From NCBI RefSeq assembly GCF_900129905.1, contig NZ_FQXG01000005.1, positions 1 to 64,000 of the forward strand: 64,000 nucleotides of DNA, written 5' to 3'. The notes beneath the pieces were generated by a model that saw nothing but the letters and a program-made list of their open reading frames with translations, did not search any database and was not told where the DNA came from. Within the stretch, counting starts at the first letter, position 1; each line of letters begins with the position of its first letter. Of the stretch, positions 55,997 to 64,000 are shown piece by piece. The stretch comes from Ferrimonas marina (GTDB lineage: Bacteria > Pseudomonadota > Gammaproteobacteria > Enterobacterales > Shewanellaceae). The translations under genes were made by a program, and so were the position numbers.

Positions 55997-56518
55997 GTGG
56001 GGAAATGGGTGTCTGGCTGCCTGTTATGGCTCTCGCTGACCACACTGGCCTGGGCCGAGCAACCCGGGCCGCCGGAGCCGGTCAGTCCGGATCTGCCCGA
56101 GGCGATCGTGCTGGCGCAAAATTACATGGATGCCCTGACCAACCGCGACTACAGCCGGCTGTCCCGCTTCTACGACCGGGAAACCGAATGGTACGACCGC
56201 ACCGCCGGCAAGAAGCTCACCGGTCGTCGCGACATCATCACCTTCCTGCGCCGGGTCCATAGCTACACCCAGGAGTACTACTTCGTCAGTGACCATACCT
56301 TCTATAACGGCTCACTGGTGGTGATGATCGGCAGCTACTACTACAAGGCCCGGGGCGACCTTTTTGGCTACCCCGGCAAGTCGATCACCTTCTCGCTGCC
56401 CGGCGTCACCACGCTGAAGCTGGATATGGAAAACCAGCGGGTGGATGAGCACCTGGACCTGCTGGATTACGCCACCATGAAAGACCAGCTGAAGATGACC
56501 TACTCGGAGCTTTACTGA
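55997..56518 (+). CDS. Secreted NTF2/SnoaL-like protein
   Basis: The 173-residue product has a signal peptide (about 1-20, cut after AWA) and a soluble domain of the SnoaL/NTF2 type (AIVLAQNYMDALTNRDYSRL, RFYDRETEWYDRTAGKKLTGR). Such folds bind small molecules or act as scaffolds; the ligand is unknown. It starts with GTG behind TTAAGGAGTCTTCAC, directly after the TRIC gene, so it may be the last gene of the mtn operon. Confidence 0.75.
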   Translation: MGKWVSGCLLWLSLTTLAWAEQPGPPEPVSPDLPEAIVLAQNYMDALTNRDYSRLSRFYDRETEWYDRTAGKKLTGRRDIITFLRRVHSYTQEYYFVSDHTFYNGSLVVMIGSYYYKARGDLFGYPGKSITFSLPGVTTLKLDMENQRVDEHLDLLDYATMKDQLKMTYSELY

Positions 56519-56588
56519 GCCAAGACCCGCTCAGGCCTGATTGTTGGCGGTCAAAGCGGCCAAAACGCTCAACCGCGCCGCCCAATCG

Positions 56589-57467
56589 TCATTGCTCCCC
56601 ACTCCAAAGTCCCTTAAGCCGCTGTAACGCTGGCAGGGCGTCACTGCTGGGCGGGTGCACCAGGTAGAGTCGCCGAACCAGCGTTTCGGGCAGGCGCAGC
56701 TCGCTGACTTGCCCTTGTGCTATCGCTTGCTGGCAGGCCAACCGGGAGACCAGCGACAACCCCAGGCCCGCCGCCACCGCCCGCACCACCGCCTCCAGCT
56801 GGCCCAACTCCAACACCACCTGAACACGCTGCAGCTGCGGCGCCACCCGATGATCAAACTGGGCGCGACTGCCAGAGCGGGGTTCGCGCAATACCCAGGG
56901 CTGCCCCTCCAGCGCCGACCAGGCCGCCGACTGACCCGCCAAAGGGTGGTCGGCCGGGGCGATCAGCACCATCTCATCCTCGCGCCAGGGCCAGCGGCTG
57001 AGCTCACTATGCAGGCTTTCGGACTCCACCAGGGCCAGGTCCAGCTCGCGTTGCAGCAGCGCCTGCTGCAGATGTTCGCTGTTGGCCAGCTGCACCTGGG
57101 GCAGCGGCCACTCCCCGGGCCAATGCTGTGCCAACAGCGTGGGAAGCAGGTAGTTACCGATGGTGGTGCTGGCCCCCAGGCGCAGTGGTATCTGCAAGGC
57201 CCCGGAGTGAAACAGTGCCTGGACCCCCTGCTCCTGGGCCAGTAGCGCCTCGGCCAGTGGCAGCAGTTGCCGCCCCTGGCTATTGAGCAGCAGGCGCTGA
57301 GTCCGTCGTTCAAACAGGGCGACTCCCAGCTGCTGCTCCAGTGCCTTGATCGCCTGGGACACCGCGCCCCGGGTCAGGAACAGCGCCTCGGCGCTCTGGC
57401 CAAGGTTGCCACTGTGGGCCACCGAGACAAAAACACGCAGTTGACGCAGGGAAAGCTCCGCCACCAT
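56589..57467 (-). CDS. LysR-family transcriptional regulator
   Basis: The 292-residue product has an N-terminal winged helix (about 4-63, with SAEALFLTRGAVSQAIKALEQQLG) and a C-terminal effector domain of two periplasmic-binding-like lobes (LRLGASTTIGNYLLP at about 93). This start of the effector domain is common to the CysB/YeiE-like branch of the family. It is divergent from a TDT transporter gene with 90 bases between them, so it most likely controls that gene and itself. Confidence 0.93.
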   Translation of the reverse strand: MVAELSLRQLRVFVSVAHSGNLGQSAEALFLTRGAVSQAIKALEQQLGVALFERRTQRLLLNSQGRQLLPLAEALLAQEQGVQALFHSGALQIPLRLGASTTIGNYLLPTLLAQHWPGEWPLPQVQLANSEHLQQALLQRELDLALVESESLHSELSRWPWREDEMVLIAPADHPLAGQSAAWSALEGQPWVLREPRSGSRAQFDHRVAPQLQRVQVVLELGQLEAVVRAVAAGLGLSLVSRLACQQAIAQGQVSELRLPETLVRRLYLVHPPSSDALPALQRLKGLWSGEQ

Positions 57468-57557
57468 ATACCTCAGCTATACAGGCCGTAAGAAATCATT
57501 CGATATCGCTAAACATAATGGCAGCGCACAATGGCAGCAACCCAGAAGGAGCACGCC

Positions 57558-58508
57558 ATGCCATTTGCCCACAGCCTCAACCGCATCCCAACCCCCCTGG
57601 CTGGACTGGCCCTGGGGATCGCCAGCCTGGGCCTCTGCCTGGATCAGCGCCTTGGCGGTCAGGGGCAGTGGCAACTGGCGGCGGCACTGCTCGCTGGGCT
57701 GTTGTTGCTGCTGCTGTTGCTCAAGTTTCTGCTCAACCCCGGGCAGCTCAAGCAGGACCTGGCCCATGCGGTGGTGGGCAGCGTCATTCCCACCTTTGCC
57801 ATGGCCACCATGGTGATTGCCACCAGCCTCTACCGCTTTTTGCCCCAACAGGGGCTGTGGCTCTGGCAGACCGGGGTGGCGCTGCATCTGATGATGCTGC
57901 TGAGCTTCCTCTATCACCGCGTTAAGCAGCCGGGCTGGCACCATGTGGTGCCCAGCTGGTTCGTGCCGCCGGTGGGGATCATCGTCGCCGCGGTAACCTG
58001 CCCCAGCGACGATGTTCGCCCGCTGGCCACCGCGCTGCTTTACGGTGGCATGCTGGCCTATGCGGTCACCCTGCCACTGATGCTCTACCGCCTGATCTTC
58101 CACGCCAATGTGCCTGAGCCGGCCAAGCCCACCATCGCCATCCTGGCAGCACCGGCCAGCCTCTCGTTGGCGGGTTACCTGAACCTGGTGAGCGAGCCCA
58201 ACGCCCTGGTGGTAGCCTTGCTGCTGGGCATCGCCCTGTTGATGACTGCACTTATCTACCTGGCGTTCTTTCATCTGCTGCAGCTGCCGTTCAGCCCCGG
58301 CTATGCCGCCTTCACCTTCCCCATGGTGATCGGTGCCACCGCGCTTTACCAAAGCGCCGACCTGTTCCGCCATTGGCAGCTGGAGCAGGCTAATCTGTTG
58401 CACCACCTGGCGGACATCGAGCTGGTGATCGCCACCGCGGTGGTGACCTACGTGGGCCTGCGCTACCTGGCGGCCTACTGGCCCCGCTTCGGACCAGCTC
58501 AAAGCTAA
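57558..58508 (+). CDS. TDT-family (TehA/SLAC1-like) transporter
   Basis: The 316-residue inner-membrane protein has about ten hydrophobic helices and the TDT pattern, beginning RIPTPLAGLALGIASLG and with HHVVPSWFVPPVGIIVA in the middle and FPMVIGATALYQS near the end. TehA/SLAC1 relatives move tellurite, C4-dicarboxylates or anions such as sulfite; the substrate here is unknown. Start chosen at the ATG behind AGAAGGAGCACGCC; nine extra codons upstream are unsupported. Convergent with the tyrS array. Confidence 0.85.
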   Translation: MPFAHSLNRIPTPLAGLALGIASLGLCLDQRLGGQGQWQLAAALLAGLLLLLLLLKFLLNPGQLKQDLAHAVVGSVIPTFAMATMVIATSLYRFLPQQGLWLWQTGVALHLMMLLSFLYHRVKQPGWHHVVPSWFVPPVGIIVAAVTCPSDDVRPLATALLYGGMLAYAVTLPLMLYRLIFHANVPEPAKPTIAILAAPASLSLAGYLNLVSEPNALVVALLLGIALLMTALIYLAFFHLLQLPFSPGYAAFTFPMVIGATALYQSADLFRHWQLEQANLLHHLADIELVIATAVVTYVGLRYLAAYWPRFGPAQS

Positions 58509-58532
58509 CCGCTACCACCGAGCTACAGGCAC

Positions 58533-58558
58533 AAAAAAGCCTCCCATTTGGGAGGCTT
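58533..58558 (-). terminator. Terminator, distal tyrS 3' copy
   Basis: On the minus strand AAGCCTCCCA pairs with TGGGAGGCTT and is followed by six T. It can also end the TDT gene from the other side. Confidence 0.88.
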
Positions 58559-58738
58559 TTCTTCTAACCAGCAAGCCAGCAGCTTACTTGATGGTGACCC
58601 GGGCCCAAACTTGGAGTTAGCGCGTTTGCCCACGTGGTAGACCACGATGCCCGCGGCCGGCACCAGCCATCACCACAAACTTAGTGTCTTCAATCTTGTC
58701 ACCGTCGCATTTGGCGCCACGGTGAACGCCGTATCATC
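58533..58738 (-). repeat. Decayed copy 2 of the tyrS 3' end with terminator
   Basis: 58584-58738 on the minus strand repeats the last part of tyrS (S4 region to stop codon) with many small changes and frameshifts, then the same terminator. The unit begins 217 bases from the next. It shares private changes with the copy at 58801-58957, so one arose from the other. Confidence 0.85.
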
Positions 58739-58750
58739 AGCAACCGGTAC

Positions 58751-58776
58751 AAAAAAGCCTCCCATTTGGGAGGCTT
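58751..58776 (-). terminator. Terminator, middle tyrS 3' copy
   Basis: Same hairpin and A/T runs as at 58533-58558, in the next repeat unit. Confidence 0.88.
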
Positions 58777-58957
58777 TCTTCTAACCAGCGAGCCAGCAGC
58801 TTACTTGATGGTTACCCGGGCCCAAACTTGGTGTTAGCACGTTTGCCCACGTGGCAGACCACGATGCCCGCGGCCGGCACCAGCCATCACCACAAACTTA
58901 GTGTCTTCAATCTTGGCACCGTCGATCTTGGCGCCGCAGTGAACGCCGGATCATGCG
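58751..58957 (-). repeat. Decayed copy 1 of the tyrS 3' end with terminator
   Basis: 58801-58957 (minus strand) repeats about 150 bases of the tyrS 3' end with scattered changes that break the reading frame, including the stop-codon context TTACTTGA; the next terminator follows. The unit lies 231 bases from native tyrS. Confidence 0.88.
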
Positions 58958-58986
58958 CCCTCCGGCAGCTCATCAGCAACCGACAC

Positions 58987-59012
58987 AAAAAAGCCTCCCA
59001 TTTAGGAGGCTT
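58987..59012 (-). terminator. Native terminator of tyrS
   Basis: AAGCCTCC (minus strand) pairs with its complement across a short loop, followed by TTTTTTGTG. One change in the loop-proximal stem distinguishes it from the two copies. Confidence 0.85.
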
Positions 59013-59031
59013 GCTTCATACGAGCAACCGC

Positions 59032-60219
59032 TTACTTGACGGTCACCCGGGCGAACTTACGCTTGCCCACCTGGTAGACCGCGGTGCCCGCGGCCGGTAC
59101 CAGCTTGGTGTCTTCAATCTTGGCACCGTCGATCTTGGCGCCACCTTGACGGATCATGCGCAGCGCATCGGAGGTGGTATTCACCAGACCGGCGTCTTTG
59201 AGCAGGTTGGCGATAGCAATGCCTTCGGCAAACTCAAACTCTGGCATCTCGTCAGGGATCTGCTTCTTGGCAAAGCGGCTGGTGAACTCTTGCTGCGCCG
59301 CTTCGGCCGCCGCTTCGTCGTGGAAACGGGCAATGATCTCTTTGGCCAGTGTAAACTTCACATCACGTGGGTTGGCACCGTTGGCGATGTCGGCCTTGAA
59401 CTGAGCGATCTCCTCCAGCGGACGGAACGACAGCAGCTCAAAGTAATCCCACATCAGTTCATCGGAGATGGACATGATCTTGCCAAACATCTCACTCGGT
59501 GCATCGGACACGCCGATGTAGTTGTTAGCGGACTTGGACATCTTCTTGACGCCATCCAGACCCACCAGCAGCGGCATGGTGATCACCACCTGGCGCTCCT
59601 GACCTTCGGCCTTCTGCAACTCACGGCCCATCAGCAGGTTGAACTTCTGATCGGTGCCGCCCAGTTCCACGTCGGCCTGCAGCGCCACGGAGTCGTAGCC
59701 CTGCAGCAGCGGGTACATAAACTCGTGGATGGCGATGGACTGACCGGAGCCGTAGCGCTTCTTAAAGTCATCCCGCTCCAGCATCCGGGCCACGGTCTGT
59801 TGGGACGCCAGGCGCAGCATCCCTTCAGCACCCAGCGCACCGAGCCAGGAGGAGTTGAACTCGATGCGGGTCTTGGCCGGGTCCAGGATCTTGTAGACCT
59901 GCTCTTTGTAGGTCTCAGCGTTGGCCAGCACCTGCTCTTTGGTCAGCGGCGGACGGGTGGAGTTCTTACCGGACGGGTCACCCACCATGCCGGTAAAGTC
60001 ACCAATCAGGAAGATCACCTCGTGGCCCAGCGCCTGGAACTGGCGCAGCTTGTTCAGGATCACGGTATGACCCAGGTGGATATCCGGGGCGGTCGGATCG
60101 GCCCCCAGCTTCACCCGAAGCGGACGGCCCAGCTTCAGCTTCGCCACCAGCTCCTCTTCCACCAGGATCTCATCAGTACCACGACGGATCTCGGCCAAGG
60201 CCTTGTCCAAATCACTCAT
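59032..60219 (-). CDS. tyrS: Tyrosyl-tRNA synthetase
   Basis: The 395-residue enzyme attaches tyrosine to tRNA-Tyr. The class I motifs are HLGHTV (a HIGH variant, about 45) and KMSKS (about 229), and the C-terminal S4 RNA-binding domain covers about 335-395 ([15 protein letters not shown] region). I start at the ATG behind GGAGACACGGA; a longer frame overlaps the divergent gene and lacks support. Length matches the shorter TyrS type. Two decayed copies of its 3' end lie beyond its terminator. Confidence 0.97.
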   Translation of the reverse strand: MSDLDKALAEIRRGTDEILVEEELVAKLKLGRPLRVKLGADPTAPDIHLGHTVILNKLRQFQALGHEVIFLIGDFTGMVGDPSGKNSTRPPLTKEQVLANAETYKEQVYKILDPAKTRIEFNSSWLGALGAEGMLRLASQQTVARMLERDDFKKRYGSGQSIAIHEFMYPLLQGYDSVALQADVELGGTDQKFNLLMGRELQKAEGQERQVVITMPLLVGLDGVKKMSKSANNYIGVSDAPSEMFGKIMSISDELMWDYFELLSFRPLEEIAQFKADIANGANPRDVKFTLAKEIIARFHDEAAAEAAQQEFTSRFAKKQIPDEMPEFEFAEGIAIANLLKDAGLVNTTSDALRMIRQGGAKIDGAKIEDTKLVPAAGTAVYQVGKRKFARVTVK

Positions 60220-60343
60220 TCCGTGTCTCCGCAAGCAAAGTTTGCATCTGTTCGCAAAAGCGATAATGTTACTGGTTAGCCCCACTAAAGGAAAGACTGG
60301 CGGTGGCTCTGTGGGCCGTCGCGCAACATGAGGTATCAAGGAC

Positions 60344-61672
60344 GTGGCTGGGCAGCAAGCAAGGAAGATCCGAAACCGCAGCGGAGGCGATGCTGGCGCC
60401 TCCTGGCAACGGCTACCCAGCCCCCACAAATGGGGGATCGGCACCGCCGTGCTGTTGGTGGTGATTGCGATGACCCTACCCTCCGCCAGCTCCCTGGCCA
60501 GCCGCTTTACTGAACCCCTGCCGCTCAACCAGCGATTGGCCCTGGATGTTCCCGAGGTCCTGACTGCCCCTCACCAGCCGGCCCAGACCCCGCAATTGCA
60601 ATGGAAGCGGTTCGAGGTGCAATCCGGCGACAGCCTGGCCCGCCTGTTCGATCGTGCCGGGCTCTCGCCGCAAACCCTCTACCGCATCACCCAGCTGAAG
60701 CATGCCGGCAAAAATCTGGTCAAGATCCTGCCGGGCCAGACCATCGAGCTGGGGTTCGATCAAGACACCCTGCGCCAGTTGCGCTACCAGATCGATCCGC
60801 GCCAAACCCTGATCGTCCACCAGGGGGACGGCGGCTTCGAAGAGACGCTGGAGGTTGAGGTCGTAGAGAAGCGCCGCAACTTCGCCCAGGCGGAGATCCG
60901 CAACAACTTCTGGAACGCCGCGGTGGGTGCGGGCATGACGCCAAACCAGATCATGCGCCTGGCGGGGCTGTTTGGTTGGGATGTGGATTTCGCCCTGGAT
61001 ATCCGCGCCGGTGATCGTTTCGCGGTGTTGTGGGAGGATGACTACGTTGGCGGCACCTACGTTGGCGATGGCGACATCCTGGCAGCGGAGTTCGTCAACC
61101 AGGGCGAGGTGTTCCGGGCGATCCGCCACGATGATGGCAAGTACTACGCCCCGGATGGGCGGCCGATGCGCAAGGCCTTCCTTCGAGCCCCGGTGCAGTT
61201 CAACTACGTCAGCTCCAACTTCAATCCCCGTCGATTGCACCCGGTAACCGGCAAGGTGCGCCCCCATAACGGCACCGACTACGTTGCCCCCCATGGCACC
61301 CCGATCATGGCCGCCGGCGACGGCAGCGTGGTGGCCTCCGGCTACAACCAGTACAACGGCCACTACGTCTTTATCCAGCACTCCAGCACCTACGTCACCA
61401 AGTACCTGCACCTGTCCAAACGGCTGGTGAAAAAGGGCCAGCGGGTGCGCCAGGGCCAGCACATCGGCAAGCTTGGGGCCACCGGTCGGGTTACCGGGGC
61501 CCACCTGCACTATGAGTTCTTGGTTAACGGCGTCCACCGCAATCCCAGGACGGTCAAGCTGCCACAATCTAAGCCATTGTCAGACAAAGAGAAGCCTGCA
61601 TTCGCTTTGCGTTCTGACGATCTTTTGAGCCAACTGGCGCACCGTCAGGCCATAGTGCTGGCCAACCCCTAG
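60344..61672 (+). CDS. mepM: Peptidoglycan DD-endopeptidase, M23 family with LysM-like domain (MepM-like)
   Basis: The 442-residue product has an N-terminal membrane anchor (about 32-52), an OapA/LysM-like domain (about 85-170, [21 protein letters not shown]), a linker and a C-terminal M23 domain with [14 protein letters not shown] (His-Asp ligands) and HLHYEF (HxH). Both metal motifs are intact, so it should be active on the peptide cross-links of the murein. I start at GTG (60344), after AAGGAC; an in-frame stop lies just upstream. It is divergent from tyrS and followed by anmK. Confidence 0.93.
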   Translation: MAGQQARKIRNRSGGDAGASWQRLPSPHKWGIGTAVLLVVIAMTLPSASSLASRFTEPLPLNQRLALDVPEVLTAPHQPAQTPQLQWKRFEVQSGDSLARLFDRAGLSPQTLYRITQLKHAGKNLVKILPGQTIELGFDQDTLRQLRYQIDPRQTLIVHQGDGGFEETLEVEVVEKRRNFAQAEIRNNFWNAAVGAGMTPNQIMRLAGLFGWDVDFALDIRAGDRFAVLWEDDYVGGTYVGDGDILAAEFVNQGEVFRAIRHDDGKYYAPDGRPMRKAFLRAPVQFNYVSSNFNPRRLHPVTGKVRPHNGTDYVAPHGTPIMAAGDGSVVASGYNQYNGHYVFIQHSSTYVTKYLHLSKRLVKKGQRVRQGQHIGKLGATGRVTGAHLHYEFLVNGVHRNPRTVKLPQSKPLSDKEKPAFALRSDDLLSQLAHRQAIVLANP

Positions 61673-61721
61673 TTCCGCTGCCATGCTGTCTCGCAGTCCC
61701 CTCGCTTAACGGAAGCTTGCC

Positions 61722-62819
61722 ATGACCTACTGCATTGGATTGATGTCCGGAACCTCCATGGACGGCATCGACGCGGTGCTGGCCCAGTTTGACTCAGCTG
61801 GGGTTCCGACCCTGGTGGCCCATCACAGCATTGAGATCCCACCGCCACTGCTGTCGGATCTGCATCGCCTGTGCAGCCCCAACAACAACGAGATCGACCG
61901 GATGGGACGGGCTGACCGAGCCATCGCCTTCGCCTTTGCCGAAGCGGTTCATACCCTGCTGGCCAAAGCAGAGCTCAAGCCCGAGCAGATCGCCGCCATC
62001 GGCAGCCATGGCCAGACCGTACGCCATCACCCCGGTGGCCCGCACGCCTTCACCCTGCAGATCGGCTGCCCCAACACCCTGGCGGTGGAGACCGGCATCG
62101 ATGTGATCGCCGATTTTCGCCGCAAAGACATCGCCCTGGGCGGCCAGGGCGCGCCCCTGGTGCCCGCCTTCCACCAGGGCCTGTTTGCCGCCGACGTCCC
62201 GCGGATGATCGTCAACATCGGCGGCATTGCAAACCTGACCTGCCTGAAAGGCGATGAGGTGCTGGGTTATGACACCGGCCCGGGCAATACCCTGATGGAC
62301 GCCTGGGCCCGCGAGCATTTTGACCTGCCCTTTGACCGCGACGGCCAGATCGCCGCCAGTGGCAAGGTGGACGGCGCGCTGCTCAAGCGACTGCTGAGTC
62401 ACCCCTACTTTGCCCAACCTGCGCCCAAGAGCACCGGCCGGGAGCTGTTCAACACCAGTTGGCTGGCCAGCCACCTCAACAGCCTCGATGCTCTGCCGCT
62501 GGAGGATGTGATGGCCACCCTGCTGGCCCTGACCGTGCAAACCATCGCCACCAGCGCCCAGCGTCATAGCGACAGCGGCGAGCTGTACCTTTGTGGTGGT
62601 GGTGCCTTTAACGCGGCTTTGGTCAGTCAGCTGCAGCAAACCCTGCCCAGCTTCAAGGTCACTACCACCTCCGAGCTGGGGCTGGACCCTCAATGGGTAG
62701 AAGGGCTGGCCTTCGCCTGGCTGGCCTGGCGCCACATCAACGGCCTGCCCGGCAACCTGCCGGCGGTCACCGGCGCCAAGCGCGAGGCGATCCTCGGCGC
62801 GCGCTATCCGGCAGCATGA
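61722..62819 (+). CDS. anmK: Anhydro-N-acetylmuramic acid kinase
   Basis: The 365-residue enzyme phosphorylates 1,6-anhydroMurNAc, feeding recycled murein sugar back into metabolism. Motifs are [15 protein letters not shown] at the N-terminus, [30 protein letters not shown], and [10 protein letters not shown] with DTGPGN. Its place after a murein endopeptidase gene is typical. Mpl at the start of the window works in the same recycling. Confidence 0.97.
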   Translation: MTYCIGLMSGTSMDGIDAVLAQFDSAGVPTLVAHHSIEIPPPLLSDLHRLCSPNNNEIDRMGRADRAIAFAFAEAVHTLLAKAELKPEQIAAIGSHGQTVRHHPGGPHAFTLQIGCPNTLAVETGIDVIADFRRKDIALGGQGAPLVPAFHQGLFAADVPRMIVNIGGIANLTCLKGDEVLGYDTGPGNTLMDAWAREHFDLPFDRDGQIAASGKVDGALLKRLLSHPYFAQPAPKSTGRELFNTSWLASHLNSLDALPLEDVMATLLALTVQTIATSAQRHSDSGELYLCGGGAFNAALVSQLQQTLPSFKVTTTSELGLDPQWVEGLAFAWLAWRHINGLPGNLPAVTGAKREAILGARYPAA

Positions 62820-62856
62820 TGTTGTTGTCGCTTTAGCGACGGCGAACGCTGGATAA

Positions 62857-62881
62857 GAAAAGGGGCCCCAAGGCCCCTTTC
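62857..62881 (+). terminator. Terminator of anmK
   Basis: AAAGGGGCC (62859-62867) pairs with GGCCCCTTT (62872-62880). The sequence is near-identical to the hairpin at 63208-63234. Confidence 0.85.
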
Positions 62882-63207
62882 TCAATCCAAAAGAGCACGG
62901 TTGAGAGGAAAGTAATTCAATACTCAAAGACGCGATGCCCCAACTGCTTCACGCCGACTTAGAGGTGCCTGAGCAGAAGCGGCGTCGGCAAGGCTGAGGG
63001 CCAGGATGGCCCGAATGACCAGCGGAGACAGGGAGGTCGACTCTGGTCAGTGCTGCTAGCCGATGTCGCTGGGCGAAGACAAGCACCGAATGGAGGCAAA
63101 GGGGAGTCCAGAGGGGCAGAGCCCCTTTGGTTGAAGTCGCCAACGCGACAACCAAGTGCTTTGAAGCTGCTGCACAATGGCAATGTGGAAACACAAAGAC
63201 AAAAGAA
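62882..63207. other. Gene-free spacer between anmK and chrA
   Basis: About 325 bases with no supported gene, bounded by two near-identical hairpins. It contains GAGGGGCAGAGCCCCTTT (63110-63127), a hairpin in itself, and a GTCGC/GCGAC repeat (63136-63149). Short frames on the minus strand have no coding character. Confidence 0.5.
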
Positions 63208-63234
63208 CAAAGAAAGGGGCCCGCAGGCCCCTTT
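63208..63234 (-). terminator. Terminator of chrA
   Basis: On the minus strand AAAGGGGCC (63234-63226) pairs with GGCCCCTTT (63221-63213), followed by CTTTG, just past the chrA stop codon. Confidence 0.85.
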
Positions 63235-63241
63235 AGTATCC

Positions 63242-64000
63242 CTACAGCAGGGCGAAACGCAGCAAGCAAGCCCCGACCATAAAGGCGATCAGCGCCCAAA
63301 TCGGCCACTTCAAGCCCCGCAGGACAAACAGCCCCAGGATCACCAGCGCCATCTCCACCGGGCCGTGCACCGCGGTGACAAACACCGGGGCAAACAGGGC
63401 GCTGATCAGCAACCCCACCACTGCAGCGTTGATCCCCGCCGCTGCCGCCGCCACCTTAGGGCGTGACGCCAGCGCCTCCCAGCCGTGATAGAGCACCAGT
63501 ACCAGCAGCAGTCCCGGCAGGAACAACGCCAGGGTGGCCACCAAGGCCCCCAGCAACGGCGATTGCGGTGCCAGCTCCGCCCCCAGGAAGGTAGCCAGGG
63601 TGAACATCGGCCCCGGCACCGCCTGAGCAGCAGCGTAGCCGGTCAAAAAGGTCTCCGCCCCCACCTGGCTGCCCACGGTTTCCTGCAGCAGTGGCAGCAC
63701 CACGTGGCCGCCACCAAACACCAGCGCCCCGGCCTGGAAGAAGTCTTTGTAGATCTGATGCAAGCCGCCCATGGCGGGTAACAGCGCCAGGCCCAGCGCC
63801 AGCGCCAATGCCAGTGCCGCGCCGCGCTGCCAGCGCGTACTACCGGTGCCATTGGCGGTTGCCGGTATCGCAACCGCTGGGGTCAGGCTAGCTGACAGCA
63901 GCGCCGCGACAGCCAATACCGCCAGTTGCGCCAGCACCCCGGGCACCACCAACAGCACCGCGGCACTGACGCAGGCCAGGCCCCAGTGCAGCCGACGTTT
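63242..64000 (-). CDS. chrA: Chromate transporter ChrA (5' end outside the window)
   Basis: The visible 253 codons stay open to the window edge, so the start lies beyond 64000. The visible part is the C-terminal half of a CHR-family transporter: QAGALVFGGGHVVLPLLQ, a second block GYAAAQAVPGPMFTLATFLG, and several TM helices. Typical ChrA has two such homologous halves of about 200 residues; the first is presumably outside. It may export chromate from the cytoplasm, but some CHR members have no shown role in resistance. Confidence 0.85.
   Translation of the reverse strand, partial: KRRLHWGLACVSAAVLLVVPGVLAQLAVLAVAALLSASLTPAVAIPATANGTGSTRWQRGAALALALALGLALLPAMGGLHQIYKDFFQAGALVFGGGHVVLPLLQETVGSQVGAETFLTGYAAAQAVPGPMFTLATFLGAELAPQSPLLGALVATLALFLPGLLLVLVLYHGWEALASRPKVAAAAAGINAAVVGLLISALFAPVFVTAVHGPVEMALVILGLFVLRGLKWPIWALIAFMVGACLLRFALL

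Noticed and set aside
58828-60279. A 483-codon plus-strand open frame across tyrS and its repeats
   Set aside because: Antisense shadow of tyrS and its decayed copies.
62949-63308. Minus-strand open frames of 80-120 codons between anmK and chrA
   Set aside because: No ribosome site, they overlap the chrA terminator and have no coding bias.

Overview
The window is a stretch of chromosome from a GC-rich (about 60%) marine-type gammaproteobacterium. Gene content and order (clpB-pgeF-rluD next to bamD, cysJIH next to pnt, DUF3622 and TIGR03899-type proteins, a NrfA with a CxxCK haem, Tat-exported multihaem cytochromes) resemble Shewanella/Ferrimonas. Ferrimonas is my best guess, an inference from content and base composition, not a database result. 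I see about 60 protein genes, two tRNA genes and two tandem-repeat arrays. There is no IS element, prophage or CRISPR array.

Layout. 1-8.6 kb: a secreted small protein, then clpB behind a sigma32-type promoter, pgeF-rluD, bamD divergent, and hpt-ubiX-mpl. 8.7-17.2 kb: an NhaC-type antiporter, small membrane proteins, fbp, ppa, a transglutaminase/TPR lipoprotein, an MFS transporter, an SRPBCC protein, a TIGR03899-like protein and cobA. 17.4-18.0 kb: two identical tRNA-Pro(CGG) genes followed by tandem copies of the tRNA 3' end with terminators. 18.1-28.1 kb: a chemoreceptor, cysJIH (assimilatory sulfite reduction), the divergent pntAA-pntAB-pntB transhydrogenase that can supply NADPH, and a DUF3622 protein. 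28.2-35.4 kb: two unknown membrane proteins, a LysE exporter, four tandem paralogous small membrane/coiled-coil proteins behind a sigma54-type promoter, a secreted HExxH protein, hldE and lpxL. 35.9-41.4 kb: a lipid-anchored NrfA-like cytochrome, a thioesterase, a frameshifted RCC1-repeat lipoprotein and yhcC. 41.8-47.7 kb: gltBD. 48.3-53.2 kb: two tandem copies of a module made of a Tat-exported three-haem cytochrome plus a small lipoprotein, next to a divergent ToxR/ToxS-like pair. 53.3-58.5 kb: mtn-cbiB-DUF2721-TRIC-NTF2-like, then a LysR gene and a TDT transporter. 58.5-64 kb: three tandem copies of the tyrS 3' end plus terminator, tyrS, an M23 endopeptidase, anmK and a partial chrA.

Three places carry tandem copies of a gene 3' end: the bamD stop codon, tRNA-Pro and tyrS. 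The two best candidates for undescribed systems are the duplicated cytochrome/lipoprotein modules with their membrane-bound regulator, and the sigma54-driven array of four PspB-like small proteins.
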